Origin: Acestrorhynchus altus
Taxonomy: Eukaryota; Chordata; Actinopteri; Characiformes; Acestrorhynchidae
NCBI GenBank assembly: GCA_034509495.1
Contig: CM067515.1
Location: 12,106,101-12,170,100 of the forward strand
DNA length: 64,000 nucleotides
Direction: 5' to 3'
The stretch's first letter is position 1. Each line of letters starts with the position of its first letter. The position numbers were made by a program, and so were the translations under genes. The notes under the pieces are model-generated. The model did not search any database. It was not told the origin of the DNA and saw only the letters and a list, made by a program, of their open reading frames with translations. This document shows, piece after piece, positions 1 to 44,936 of the stretch.

Positions 1-545
1 ACCAAACAGGAGCACTTAGAGCCTAGAGTAGTTTAGAGCCTGTAGTACATCTGTTCCTCTGCATACTTTCCACTCATGCATACTGCATCTGTGTATCATA
101 GCCTTCTTTCTCACGGTTCTTCAGTCATCAGGACAACCCCAGAGCCAGTATTATGTGGGTTGTGGGTCATTCACCGCACTGCAGTGATGGTGGTGTGTTA
201 TTGTGTTGTGGATTAGACATAGCAGTGCTGCTGGAGTGCCCAAACACTGTGCCCACGGGTAGACACTCCTACCTAATTGCTCCACCTTGTGGATGTCAAG
301 TCAGACTCATCTGTTTCTGCATCCACCATCAGTGCTCACAAGACGCTGCCCACAGGACGCTGAAGGCTGGGTATTTCTGATGGGTGAACTAGGGTTTAAA
401 CACTGCAGCAGCAATGCTGTGTCTGATTTGCTTGTACCAGCACAACACACACTAAAACCCTACCATGTCAGTGTCACCTGCAGCGCTGAGAATGACCCAC
501 CTTCCACACAACACCTGCTGTGTGGTGGTCCCATGGGGTTTCAGA
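1..545. repeat. Foldback-type dispersed repeat, copy A
   Basis: Contains the family's hallmark segments: AGTATTATGTGGGTTGTGGG, CAGCAGTGCTGCTGGAGTG and, near the far end, their reverse complements (AGCACAACACACAC, GAATGACCCACC, CCTGCTGTGTGGTGGTCCC). Both arms are present, so the copy could fold back. It may continue off the window. Confidence 0.7.
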
Positions 546-808
546 CTCTATTTGTGCACGTTGATTTGGTATGATGGCATTTTATCATGTCAAATCGACT
601 TATGATTGAATGATTCATAGTAATTAGGGTCCTTCATGTTAATCGTTTGAATAGTTGGATTCAGAAAATTAGAGCTATGTTCAAGAATCATTGAAGTAAC
701 CCAAGTGAAGATTTTTTTGTTCTGTTTTGTTTTGATGCTACTGAACATTGAGCACAAGAAATGGTTTTGGTGTCACATTGTGACCCATGTGCTAACCATA
801 TTAACTAT

Positions 809-810
<2 letters not shown>

Positions 811-844
<34 letters not shown>

Positions 845-882
845 GTGTGTGCGTGTGTGTGTGTGAGAGAGAGAGAGAGAGG
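811..882. repeat. (GT)n-(GA)n compound microsatellite
   Basis: GT units with two GC interruptions, then GA units. Confidence 0.95.
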
Positions 883-1689
883 GATACTGCTCTCACCTAT
901 CTCAGTGAGTAAACATCTATAGGCCAACTGAACAGGTTTCACTGTTTTGTATGCAAATGAACGAACTGTGGGGAAGTTCCCATCCACTTCCATTAATAAT
1001 CCAAAGAACATGAATTCAGTGATTCAAATGATCTAGACACGGCTCTCTCTGGGTTGCTGTGTGATTCTGAGAGCCAGTAATCAGTGATCCGTACCTCTTT
1101 TTAACTCAGTCTTCAGTTCAGAATTGAATGCAATTATATTATACACTCACTGGACAAAAATTAGTCACTTTTATAATTTGGCCATGATTCCGATGAGAAT
1201 TTCATGTACACTGGGAATTTTTGCAACCACTGTTAGACCGGCCTGTAATCTACGGTCTGTAAATCAGGAGTCACCATCCCTGCTCGTGGAAAGCTACCTT
1301 CCTGCAGATTCCACCCTAATCCACTTCCCTAATTACTGCCTTCAGAAGTTCTTGATTGGCTGAATGGGGTAGGTTAGATTTGGGTTGGAACTGAAACTAG
1401 ATAGAAGGCAGCTCTCCAGCAGCATGGTTGGTGACTCACGGAGTAAATTCATTGAAGCAGATATAATCTCCCTATCTCTGGTAGAGGTATTCTTCATGAA
1501 ATGGTCAAATGCAGTGAACTGAGCAGTGTTCAAGGTACAACGTTTCGTGAAGCTTCATGTCTTCTGAAACACAATTTGTTCCCATGGAAAACGGCAGTGG
1601 GAGAGACATCAACTACTTATCTTCAAAATTCAGTTTTTCCACTGAAAAAAAAAGTGCTCGCAACCTTCATCTTGTTCTCCACAATCAGA

Positions 1690-2907
1690 CAGAAAAACAC
1701 ATGGCTCTCATTTTAGTTCCTTTATTTCATCTTTCTAATTAAAGTTACAATTTTCCACACAATGTTATCAGCTATTCACAATGATCTGCTTAAAGAACTG
1801 TGCTCCTGCTGACAGTTCCATTTCTTTCCACTCCATGTTATTATGATAAAGGTATTCTTTCCTCAAAATATATCCTTTACACTCTGGCAGCTCATTATTG
1901 TGTGTTCCCAGCTGTGCAAAAATACAGCAAAATTACAAGGGTCTAAACGAATCAAGTATCCAAATAAGCCACAATCTAAAAAACAAGCAATGCTGAGGGC
2001 AGCCTCTATTTTGGACCCAAAGGCAAGAAGATAACAGAATTATTGTTCCCTGAAACGTAAAGATTAACACATAAAAAAAGAAGAAAAGAAAACTGAAAAA
2101 TCACAGTTTTGTTGTTTTGTTAAAACTGGCAGATAGGCTACAGCACTGAGGTTCTCAAAGAGGATAATACAAATAGTAAGATTACTATTGTTTCCTTGGT
2201 TCCTACAATTTCCGCCCTATAACCACACATCCAAATGGGAATAATTAAAATCCAGACCACAGCACAGCAAAGCATCCATGTTTGGATATGAGTGATCATG
2301 GAATTTCAGTTCAGGCTCTTTAGAGTGGTAAAAATAAAGGCAAAAAAAAAAAGGCAAAAAACACAGGACCAGAATGATTCTGTTGGCTGTGGCAGCACCA
2401 AACAAACTTCTCAACTCAAAACCAATCAATTTGCTTTAAGGAACTCTACACAAACAAAACCTGAACTTCTTAACTGCTCAGACGGGAATGATCCAGAGAC
2501 ATTGGCAAATGCAAAACGTTCTTGAGGGAAAGACAAGTGCTAATCTGCTTCATGGAATATTCAAGATAAACTTCATAAAGGACAAGACGTGAACAATTTA
2601 CTGCATCATACACAGAAAGTTCATGGGAGTTTTGGTGAGCGGTTTCAGTGTGTAATGGTCTGCTCAGTAACTGTCTGATGATGAAACATTGATTTATCCT
2701 GAAATGACATTTAAAAAAAGAACATTAATTTGTGGAATATGTTGAACACCCCCCCCCAATTATGGTCCCCTCTGCTCGCAATCAATGATTGGTCCATGAT
2801 TTTTGTTTCAGTCTTTCAAATCAGTTATAATGAACCATATCCCCTCCCCCAGCAGAATCACTGATCTGGACGGAGCAGACCAGATGTGTTTGATGGATCT
2901 GCTGTCA
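1690..2907 (-). other. dbnl: Probable dbnl 3' UTR with poly(A) signal
   Basis: No other coding feature follows the stop codon. On the minus strand an AATAAA hexamer lies at 1721-1726 (TTTATT on the plus strand), giving a ~1.2 kb UTR. Other A/T-rich hexamers exist, so the end is uncertain. Confidence 0.4.
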
Positions 2908-34067
<31,160 letters not shown>

Positions 34068-34360
34068 TTGTGGAAGCAGGACAGAAGGACAGCAGGACAG
34101 CAGCACAACACCGGTCCGGGGGAGCCTCACTCGGGCGGCGGCGCTGGGGAAACGCGTCCCCGCCTGCCACGTTACGTCAACCGGCCACACCCCCACAGCA
34201 CAGAGGCGCGTCCCAATTCACACACCCCGTCTACGAGTGCACACTTCCGCACGTTCCAGTGGAGCGCCTGTAGGGCACGAGATTACTGCACTGCTGAGGG
34301 AGGAAGTGGGCGAGATTGGACGCACTCTGATACTGCTGTTTTGGATATTCATCGTTAAAA
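34068..34360 (-). promoter_or_regulatory. dbnl: dbnl promoter / 5' UTR, GC-rich
   Basis: GC-rich block with many CpG dinucleotides just upstream of the dbnl ATG, contrasting with AT-rich flanks; it ends near a (TAA)n tract. A TGACGTAA (ATF/CREB-like) site lies at ~34172-34179 on the minus strand. No TATA box was seen. The transcription start is not determined. Confidence 0.6.
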
Positions 34361-34364
34361 TGAA

Positions 34365-34366
<2 letters not shown>

Positions 34367-34417
<51 letters not shown>
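34367..34417. repeat. (TAA)n trinucleotide microsatellite
   Basis: About 17 units, ~300 nt upstream of the dbnl ATG, at the edge of the GC-rich promoter. Confidence 0.95.
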
Positions 34418-34734
34418 GTAGAAATAGAATTATTAATTTAAATATTAATAGCTTAAAATGATCAAAATTAATATTAGTTTTGCTATCAATGGCTAAAATC
34501 TTATTAGTTATTACTATTAATTTCTATATTAATAGTTAAACTATTATTACTATTATTCTTTTATTTATTAATCTATTGCTATTATTAATGCCAATAATAA
34601 TAGTTAAAATGTCAATATTAATTGTGCATAAGAGTTCATGAATGATACAGACTGTTTTAGATGCATAATGCAAACAGTACATCTTGGATCCACCCAGCTT
34701 GAACAATAGTTGTATTTAGGAATGAACAGTAATG

Positions 34735-35035
34735 TTGGGCTGTCAATTGACCTGTAATGAGATTATAGGTGATCTGGCCTCACACGATATTGCACCCCAC
34801 TCCATAACATCAGGCCTTCTGGAGATGTGACACATGACAAATAAACGCTGATCTTTGCACTGACCATGCTGCCCTGACCCATGAATTTGTTGGTCGTCTC
34901 CACCACAACAAATGTGGGACATGTCATTGAAGATGACCTGCTGCCATTCACCAACAGTGAACCATGACAGTCTGGTAGTTTTGCAGTCGGTTGATTCCTT
35001 CTGGGTGTAAATGACACTGACATTTAATGTCAAAT
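34735..35035 (-). mobile_element. Tc1/mariner-like relic, fourth lineage, copy 2
   Basis: Minus-strand text with GTTGGTGAATGGCAGCAGGT and ATGTTATGGAGTGGGGTGCA, homologous to the plus-strand copies near 4.8 and 56.6 kb. Upstream of the dbnl promoter. Confidence 0.6.
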
Positions 35036-35039
35036 TGTA

Positions 35040-37410
35040 TTTTTTTTCCTTCTAAATCTCATTTTAATATTTTATCTGAATGCTGTCTTTAAGCTTGTAT
35101 TAATTTTAAGCTTGTGTTAATTATGTATATAAATATGCTATATAGGAAAACATGCTATTAATACTCATATTACTAATTTAATAAAAATAAATAAATAATA
35201 ATTTAAAAGTAGATAAAAGAAAGTTATTGTATACACAATTTCATTAAAACGTATTCAGATGATTGAATAATGAAACCTGTTGACAGTGCTGTGCAAGGAT
35301 TAATGGTCACAAGCAAATATCAGGATAAAAATTACTTGAATTTTTCAAAATATTGCGTGACTCAGACATATAACAAATACGTGGAAACAATGGAGCCCTT
35401 GCTTAGTTTAACATCTGTCCCTGTAAATTTATTACCAAGTCACTGTGACGCGCCATGTATTTGTATTAACAGGATGAAGGATACCATCTTGTGGATGTCG
35501 GAGATATGTGCATGGATTCGGGGTTGTTTATGATGGGCTGCTATGCAGTTGCTCTGAAGGCTCTGTGAAACAGACAGTACTGACCAGTAGATCACTTTTA
35601 TGACATCACAATTATGTGAGGTCATCCTCAGGTATTCAAGAACATATACTACAGGCTAACATCAGAGATGTGGAATCCAGGTCCAAAAAGCCCATTTTTG
35701 TTCTGAGTGTCTGGGATGGGAGTCCTGGGATGGATATTTACTTTCTGGACCTGGATACACCAACTCTGTTTAAAGTCTCACATTAGAGTTGATTTTACCC
35801 TTCACAAACACAAATTTAATACGACAGTCTAGGAAAAAATAAAATCGACAGTTTCCCTCTTTACTCCAAATGCTGTACACCTGCACAGACATCTGCTATC
35901 TGACGTTTTCTGCTTCTGTTTTGCACTGGAGCTACAAGACTAACAAGTAATGAACATGTAAAGCTACCCCGTTGGCAAACTGTAGGCGTAAACCTTCACC
36001 CAATTCTCTGAAACTGTGCAGAGGTGTTCAGATGTGGTTTTTGACACTGTACTGCACATTGTTATCTGAAACATAAACAGTGACATAAAACAGAATCAGG
36101 CTTAATTGGCCAAGAAATGCCAATTAGTGTGTTCAACTGTGTGCTGGACTGTGTTGCCAGTGCTAATCAATGAATGAGGTTACATTACATTTTAGCTAAA
36201 AAAGAAAAGTATAAATGTGATGTAAATCCATTTGTTATCAAAACAGAACCATGTAAGTTAATGTCGATGTTGAACTTAATCCTTTACACACACACATACA
36301 CAATAGAACCTTGTATTTTTTTCTACTAAAGTAATTAATATTAAATTTAACATTACATACACAACTAGAGTCCGAGTAAAACATTTATCTGCTACAAGCT
36401 TTTGCTATAATATTTGAACAGCAATCATCATTATTTCCATTGTTTTTAAATTTCATTCTCTATTATCGGTTTACATCACAAACTGTACAAACCCAACTAC
36501 TAGATGTCATTGCTAGATCTTCATTAGCTACACAAATTTGGACACTTTACTTCCCAACATTTAATTCACTTTGAGTTGACCTCTATTGACAAATAAAACT
36601 AGACGCCACGCAGGCTGCTTCGTTCCACTGCTGCAATACATCGTGTCCATATTTCTCCAGGCAAGACTGGCCTGTAAACAAATACAGGTAAATGGAGGAG
36701 CTGATTTTCTGGTTAAAAACACACTAACATTTACATTTCTTACCCGACTCATTTTTGTGTTCAAGGGTTTTTGATCTACATGGAGAACAAAAATGGTTTT
36801 GACTCCAGTAAGCATGAATTTTGAGTATCAGCGTTAGGCTCAAGCTAAGGTTGGAAAAATAATTCATGGTCGCAAGGAATTGTAGAAACTCACATGTGAT
36901 TATTTTCCTTGGTTAATAATGGAAATGTGGCTTTATTATTGACTGCCTATGAAAAGTGTAGAAAGCTTTTCATGGCTTTTTGTATGACGCAGACATTTTA
37001 GCTTTTCCTGTGCTGAAGGTCAGATACAGCTCATTCACTTTGAGATATTAAAAGTTACATTTGACTTTCACTGAGAAATATGTAACAGAAAAGCCAGCTA
37101 ACTTACTATGACATGAGTAGCTTGTAAAAAAAAACAGTTTGGACAAAAACTAAGAGAGATAATAGAGATAAAAATTGATTATGGGCAATTTAGTTGATAG
37201 GATTTCTTATAAACTCTCTGCTTTCAAATTTAGATAGCATTGTCACGAAGGTTAGCTATTAATAATATGACTATTTAACTGTAGCTTTATGTTTAATGTT
37301 CTAATGGCCAAATGCTTGCAAAAACAAGTGTTCAGTCTTGTGAAAGATACTGTCTCAAAAAATACTGAAAACTATGAAATAGGTTTATAAATCAAAAATT
37401 AGTCATATAT
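35040..37410. other. AT-rich intergenic DNA, nothing recognised
   Basis: Between the dbnl promoter and the MITE I see only short, non-conserved frames and no splice-linked coding signal. Confidence 0.6.
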
Positions 37411-37604
37411 TTTATATTCATTACATGTAAAGTGAAATTTCAAGCTTTTTATGTTTTAAACCAATTAGTAATCTATTCAAATATCAATTAAAATGTTCTA
37501 ATATTCTAAGCTTCTCAGTGGTTTTCATGAGGTATAAGCCATACTGATCAACAGTAAAACAACCATAGGGCTTGAAATATGACTTTACGTGTAATGAATA
37601 AAAA
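37411..37604. mobile_element. MITE, ~194 bp with ~35 bp inverted ends
   Basis: Left end TTTATATTCATTACATGTAA then AGTGAAATTTCAAGC. The reverse complement of the right end reads TTTTATTCATTACACGTAAA then GTCATATTTCAAGC. Only a few mismatches. Related to the left end of the 5.8 kb element, which may be its parent family. Confidence 0.75.
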
Positions 37605-39299
37605 TGAGTTCACCTTTTTTACTGACACTGTGATCACAAATGGACTTTTGACTTATTAGCTTTTTTTTTTTTTTTTTTTAGATTCACTAGTAATTCCTGA
37701 GATCTAGATTGGATTGGACAGTTATGTACAGTGCTGTCCTGCACAGCAGACAGGCAAGTTTTCTTTCAGTTTACTACTCTACTGAGAATTTTTAGAAGTT
37801 GCCTAGACCAATATGGTGGCTTTATTTATGTGTGACCAAGTGGCCAATGTGGTGTCTAGGTATATACTTCTATGTTCACTTCCCTCTATCTCACTATATA
37901 CTGAATAACATTGTTCTCCTTCTAAAGCAGTTCTATTGTCAAAAGCTTTAAACAAAAATAAGCATGACTTTAAGCAAAAATGTATCACAATGCTATAAAC
38001 CATCACCTACCCTGATCGTCAGTTAAATAAAAGTGAGACCTATTTACACTGACACAAAGCCAAGCCACAATCATGTTGAGAAGGCGGCAAGACCAAGGTC
38101 ATTCTTTCATTCGAGAATATGAACAATACGCACATCCGACGACATGAACAATATAAAGTAAATCCAGAAGAAAGTATAAAAGAAAAGGAGCTTTATTCAC
38201 TAATGCCAACACCTCCAAGGTTAGTTCAGCAGTTCTGAGAGCATGAGGAGAACGCCGAGTCTTCAGCACAAACTACAGAACAGATGATAATTAGCAAGGA
38301 GAGGTCACCATGACCATGTATGTGAGTTTACTATGTGTGGGTGTACACAAAAGAGGTACAGTACCAGTCCAGTGTGCCGCTCTCCTTGCATAAATGAAAA
38401 CCATCAACCCTTTTAGAGGGTAAAAACAAAAAAGAGAAACAAATAAAAGAACAGCTAAATGAGATTTCTTTACAGTACAGTTTCTGGTTGGTTACATTGA
38501 CGGTTAAGGCTGAGATTTCCTTTTTTTTTTTATTGAGGATGCTGGGAGAGGCAAGAGAACGGAAAAAAGAGAGAAATCCCTGATATCTTGCAAAATGGCT
38601 GTGGAAAGAAATGTGTGAAGAGTGCAAAGCAATGCCATGTACCGCCGTTGTGTAGCCTGTTCCAGCACTCAGTGAGTTTTCTCTCCCAGAGCCACTTCCG
38701 ACCCCACCGAACTCCCTATCGGAGAGTAACATACAACTGCCACTGACAAGGTTCCAGCTGAATGGTTGGAAGACAACAAATAAATAACAAAAACTAACAA
38801 AAACATTAAAAAAACCCCCAAAAAAAACACAAGCTACATGGGACGTGAGCTTAAAGTAGTAGTTCAGGAAAAAACAAAATTACACAATTTATACCTCCAA
38901 ATTTAGTTAATATGGAGTGTGAGGCTAATTAGAAGTCAACACAGGCATGGAACTGTGGTCTAAACACACAAGTTGATCAGATTTGACCAGTACAGATAAA
39001 TATGAAGCCTGAACCATAACCAAGTTCACTGTTTCATGTGAAAAACTGAAACCAGACATGTTGTCAGGTCCTGTGGTGCTTGGTTCAGATAGAAGGCCTG
39101 TAATAAATTAATCCATAGCCACCAGTTAGCTCAGTCCAACCTGCCGGCTTAAAGCAACACGCAATTGGCTCAAACTGAACTGCATATGTGGTTTCTGACA
39201 CTGTATGACTGTTCATAAAATGTAAACAATTAAAGGAAAAAATAAGTCTGGCAAGAAGATTTGTTGAGCTTTTCCATCAAGACAATAACAGCTTAACTG

Positions 39300-39640
39300 T
39301 TCCCAGGACTGCACTCTTCTCAATGGAGACTTCAGATACTGTTCTGGGATCTGCTGGAGCCATTCTCCCAGTTCCAGCTGCTTGAGCTCCCAATACCATG
39401 GGAACCACTGTTGCTTTTACCTTCTATGTCCGGTTGGTTGGCCATAACCATTTTGCCTGTCTAGATCTGTACCAAGTCTCAAGAGATCATAGCTTGGTTA
39501 TTCCCCATCACTTCCTGGGGTGTATCCCACTTTGACCTTGGATATTCCAGCTCATGTTCCCAGTATGCAGTACCTAAAAAGTGCTCCAAAGTTCATGGGA
39601 TCCAAGGCCCATTAATTCTCTTGGAGGCTGCATTTCACAA
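39300..39640 (-). mobile_element. Non-LTR retrotransposon ORF remnant
   Basis: The minus strand reads HELEYPRSKWDTPQEV, then two stops, then KMVMANQPDI, a pattern I recognise from the C-terminal part of fish non-LTR elements. Multiple stops. Lies in the ube2d4 downstream region. Confidence 0.55.
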
Positions 39641-42600
39641 CTTGGAGGACTTAAAGCATCTGCTGCAAATGTTAAGTCTTGGTTTCAGATACCACAAGCC
39701 ACCTTCAGACGTCTTGTGGAGTTGACGAATCAGAGCTGTTTGGGATCTATACAACATTAAACAGCTCAGTACGGTTTGTCATATACTATCAGAAACATAA
39801 GCAAGTCTAAATGCAAACACTAAAACTAAAGAAGCAAACTTCACACTCAGCATGTCTCGGATGCTCAACTACATTCACAGTAAGGAAGGAAAACTGCAAA
39901 CTCCATTTTCCCCTGAACTACTCCAGTAATGCAACCGTAGTGACATCAAAATGCAGCACAGCGCTGGAGAAACTTCGTCATGAGAACAAAATACATAAAA
40001 GCAGCAAACTTCGGAGTTGCTCCGCCTGCTGAGACGGGAGCTTCATTCACATCGTACATTCAAAAGTGCCCTGAACATCCACCAATCAGATTACAGAAAC
40101 GTCCTCCATTATGCCTAACCGGGAACACTCTAAAAGGCATTGTGAAAAGCACTGAAGACTTGATCTGATGAACAAATCCCACCCTCCATAACACATGGTG
40201 TAATGGTGCTGTGAAGAGCTAAACCTTAAAAGAATAGATTGGCACATGTTCAATGACATGTACAAAGATCTTTTTTGCCTCACAAAGCCTCAAAACTGTG
40301 TAGAGGTGCTCAATTGCACCAACTCTGAATTAAACAGTTAAGATGTAAACAAAGTCATTCGTCAAAATACTCTGTTCTAGAAAAACATGCTCACAGTGGT
40401 GACTTAAGTTTAAGGCTCACTCAGAGGGCGGTATTCTGCGACATGGTTATAAATGGGTCTGGGGTTCACTTCAAGTGTACTCCGGTCACCTGACATATTC
40501 ACTTTGTAATCTGCATGGCTAAAATCTCTCCTCCTCTGAGAACAGCTAGTTTTCTGCATGTGTTTGAAATGCAATGATTCCAGAAAGCAGTGTTCTTCAG
40601 ATGCACAGTCGATCCCTGGTTCAAATGAAAATGTTCTATGTGAAAGCATAGACTGATGTGTTCAGGACAAGCATGAAAATGCCCTTAAAATCAAATTAAG
40701 GTGGGGAGGAAAGAGTTCTCATTTAAACTGGCATCAGAATTATTGCTATTTTAACATCATGAGCATTACATATAACATTTGCGCCATATTTCCCAGCCCT
40801 ACTTCTGAGTTTCAAATCATGATATTTAAAACACTTTTTACAATACAAAACATGTAAATTTGAACCAAAGACAAAATATATGTCAGTAGTTTTTACCCAG
40901 ACAGCATTTCACTACTTATTCACCAATGAATCAACATTGTGGTCATGGTTAAATCCATGGTAAATTATATTATGATTTTGAAAAGTAAATTAAATGTTAA
41001 TGAAATCTAGTTAAAGAGCACTAATGACACTTTCTGTAATGAAAAGAGCAGCGGCTCAGAGTTCTATAGTTTAAAGTTTACAGTATATTGTGCACCATGC
41101 TAACAAAATGTATTTACATATTGCCCACGCCTACTCAGAAGGCATGTGTAGGTTCACTGTGGCTTTGGATTGTAAAATGGTCATTTCTGTGCTGTAGACA
41201 TGGGGAACTTCACCACCACTGTTCCATTCACCACCGCTGTAAAGAAACCTGAGCTCGGAAATATCTGAACGGCTTTGTTTACATCTTATCAATGTCTTTG
41301 TGCAAACATGTTTGACAAATTAGTGGAATTAGCCTTTAAGCAGCTTCAAACAGACCAGCTTGTGTGGCGTCCAACACTGTATGGCAAGCTACACAGTAGG
41401 GATGCAAAGACTATTTGATTTATAATTCACTAATATTTACAACCAAATTAGTTGGCAACAAAATAAGTGTGACATCATTCTTGCATTGAACAAGACAGGA
41501 CACATGATCCACGGATTAACGGCCAAAGTTTAACCATAACAATATGGAACACAGTTTTACTGCCACTGTTAATTTTACATCAATAATTCCCTTCATCTGG
41601 ATGCAGCTGCAGTGAAAACATACAGACTGAGCAGCTGTCTGTCACGTGAACAAAGCATGTGAATAATACCATTATGGTGACATAAGGCAACACAGCCACA
41701 CAACAAAAATAGCTAATCAGCTTGTTGATTATGGCTAAAGTTCCGACGTTCGACAAAATGAGCCACTCAGGGTTAATAATGTTGTGGCTCCAGTTACACA
41801 GTGTCAAAATAAGTGTCAATCAAACAAACATTTTTCAAAATACTTTTAAAAGGCAAATCTGAAGTTAAGGTCTCACATTTGGCTCCCTTGTTTGTTTTTG
41901 CTGATCCAAAAAATTATGGGACAATTGATTTACTTTAGTTATATTTTATCGTAGCTAATTTGCACATCTGCAGTTTTAAATATGGACTTTTATTGTTAGT
42001 TAGCAAATGCATAAAATTACATCAAGCTAAATCTAAAAACGTTCACATTTTATGAGTTGTTTGGTAATTGACTGACCCTTAACCTTAATTATCAATTATT
42101 TGCTTTGTGAGAGATTGTTCAAGTATGAAAATAATCACTTGTTGCAGCCCTACTATGTAGCAGCATAAACACAATGACAACAAACTGAGATTGCTTAACA
42201 ACCTTACCATCTTCAGCCACCAAATGTCTTGGCTGATGGACAAAGTTGGACTAAATTTGCCAAACTATTCCTTTAATCAGAGATGACAACAGTCAGCCCT
42301 TTTCACGGACAGGGAGAATGAAGGGGGGTTGTGTATAATATGGCATGAGCTTCTGAAGAGCAGCACCTGGAGGAAAGAGTGAGGAGAATGCTTCGTTTTT
42401 CCAAGAGAAAGGACTGCTCAAACAGCCTTGAACCCAATCCCCGACTTTGGGAAGCAGCTCAGAATCAGAAACACAAAATGTTCCCAAACTTTCCGCAGTT
42501 AGTCAAAGAATCTACTTGTTTTCCACTCTCTGGCTGTCCAACTGTCTACCGTCATCTGCCGCAGGAGGTTCTCAGGGCTTGAGTTTTCTAGGAAATCAAT

Positions 42601-44871
42601 GTACAGCAAATGACCTCAGTCCCGAACTTGTGTTGGTCATACATCAAATATACCATCTACGGTCAGTCACAAAGCTAGGATACAATATTAGTGGCTCTAG
42701 AAACAAGAGCATCTAAGGGTTACTAAAGAGTACACTCTTGATCACAGATTTAGTAATAGAAGAAAAGTTAAATGTCAAAAAGCGTATTGCGTTCGCGTGG
42801 CCAGTCACCAAGATTAAACAAAGAGAGTGATGTGTTTCGCTGTTTTCCAGAAATGGTGGAGTTTCCATACAGATTTCGCTTTTTTTGCTCCCCCAACAGT
42901 CCCACTGATCAACTCCCTATGGATACAATATTGCTTTCACCATTTCTCTGCAAGCAAATCGGCTGAATTTTAAAACAGACACTTTTATTCCTAAAGCGAA
43001 ATTACAACACTCACCTAAACGAATACTTATACACGTCTCCAATAAACATGCACATGCAGACGATGTGGTTTTAGGCCTGTTTTAAATCTGCAGTGGAAAC
43101 TCCAGTCCAAACAGATTGATGGGAGGTCAAACGTGATCAAATTAAAACACCGGTGGGGTTTTCCATCCCCTTTTTGGCTGTAAAATGTGAGGATGACGAT
43201 GGTACACTGGGATGGATGGGGGAGTTCTTGGTTAAAGGGATAGGTTAATGGCAATCAAATGAACATGACTGATTACTGAGTGCAGACACTGTTGATCAAT
43301 TTACATATATTTGAGATGTGATGTGTGCGTTTTTAGTGTACAGTGGGAGTCACGAGAAATGCTAGACTAAAGTTGCTAAATAGTAGCTATAAAGACTAAC
43401 TGGAAATACTTTTATCTCAGCACAGGTCCGATTGTAAACTAAACGTGGACAAATCACATGATCCTGCCTGATCAGCTGCACTAGGATAGTGATAAATCAG
43501 GTTCATTTGATTTTTCACTTAATTATCCCAATAAAGTCACAACCTACAGTTATTCGTGAAAATTCATAGCATGAGAAAATTAGCGTGATGTTGGAGTGAG
43601 AAGCAATAGCAGGGCTTTGCTTCATAAGAGCCAACATTTGGAATAAAACCCTCAAAGATCAGCGATCTGCTCTGGGTTCACGGCCTATAAGCAATACAGA
43701 TTATGAAAAGGATAATCAGGCAATGTCCCCTGAATGACTGAGGCCTCTGTGTAAAGCATTTTCTCCTCTGGGGACTACAGTCATGTAGAGGCAAAAGGCA
43801 GGGCTATCACACACATCCATACACACACTCACATACCCTCAAGACATGTAACAAAATCAGATTTCTAATCAAAATTCCAACAAACTGTTTGAACACACTG
43901 CAGGTAGGGCTGTAACAAATATTGGGAACACAGACACTGTTTTAACACACCCACTGCAACCCGGAAAGGGCTTGTTAATGAGCTGGTTATCTGAAACAGC
44001 CGTGTTGGGAAAGGGAACTCAATAAATGAGCAGTGTACCTGCAGGACTAGGGTTGGGAAATATTGCCACAGTTGAATCATGGGAGTTACACGGAAGGGAC
44101 AAACTGTGACCCTCAAACCTCTAAAACAGAGTTAGAAAATAGGCCAATTCTAAAACAGCAAACCTGTTACATCACTGTCTTGACTTATATTTAACCCCCG
44201 ACAATTTATATGAACTCCGGCCACTAGAGAAAGCTCTAGTTAAAGCTGGTGAAAAGTTAGAACATGTCACCAAATACAAGAGATGATTTTGTTGATACTG
44301 GAGAGCCGCTCATCACCTCCAGACTCTGGCTTATTATTTTACTGGTGAGCCTGGAGAAAGCCAAATTCGGAGAAGCGAGTCGGGGCCAGGCTGACAGCTA
44401 ACCGGCTACAACCTTTCAACCTTTCTCAACTGGACAGCAGCACATCCGGTAACAATTGGAAATATTTACTGTGTTTTTGAGACAGTGTTACTTCCCTTTT
44501 GAACAGAAGGAAGAAGTGTCTTTACTATGCCTCCAACAGCTACACATGCCTCAGTATCGCAAATACAGTATTGCAAATCAAACCAATGAATTGGATTAGT
44601 ACATTTCTACAGTCTTAATTAAAAGGCATGTTGCAATACAGCGATATGCAGTAAAATAATCGCAATACTAGCATCTGAGCCCTGTTATGTAACTAATATA
44701 TACAGTGTGAGTGAGCTGATTTTGCTTTTATATTTGAATATATTTAACTGAGGGACGTCTTTCTAATGTGATAAATACGTTTTATTAAATTTAACTTAAA
44801 AGTAATAAAAAAATTTGCAGGTCAAAATTGTTTTGTGCCCTGAGTGTATTAGCATTACATGTCCAGAACAT

Positions 44872-44936
44872 ACACACTCTCACACACTCTCACACACTCT
44901 CACACACTCTCACACACTCTCACACACTCTCACACA
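44872..44936. repeat. (CACACACTCT)n decamer repeat
   Basis: Six and a half perfect 10 bp units, ~525 nt downstream of the ube2d4 stop. Confidence 0.95.

Noticed and set aside
38331..38732. 133 aa minus-strand frame
   Set aside because: Longest open frame in the region, but composition is random-like with no family resemblance and no linked exons.
44872..44936. Regular direct repeats that might suggest a CRISPR array
   Set aside because: 10 bp perfect tandem units with no spacers in a vertebrate genome; a simple repeat.
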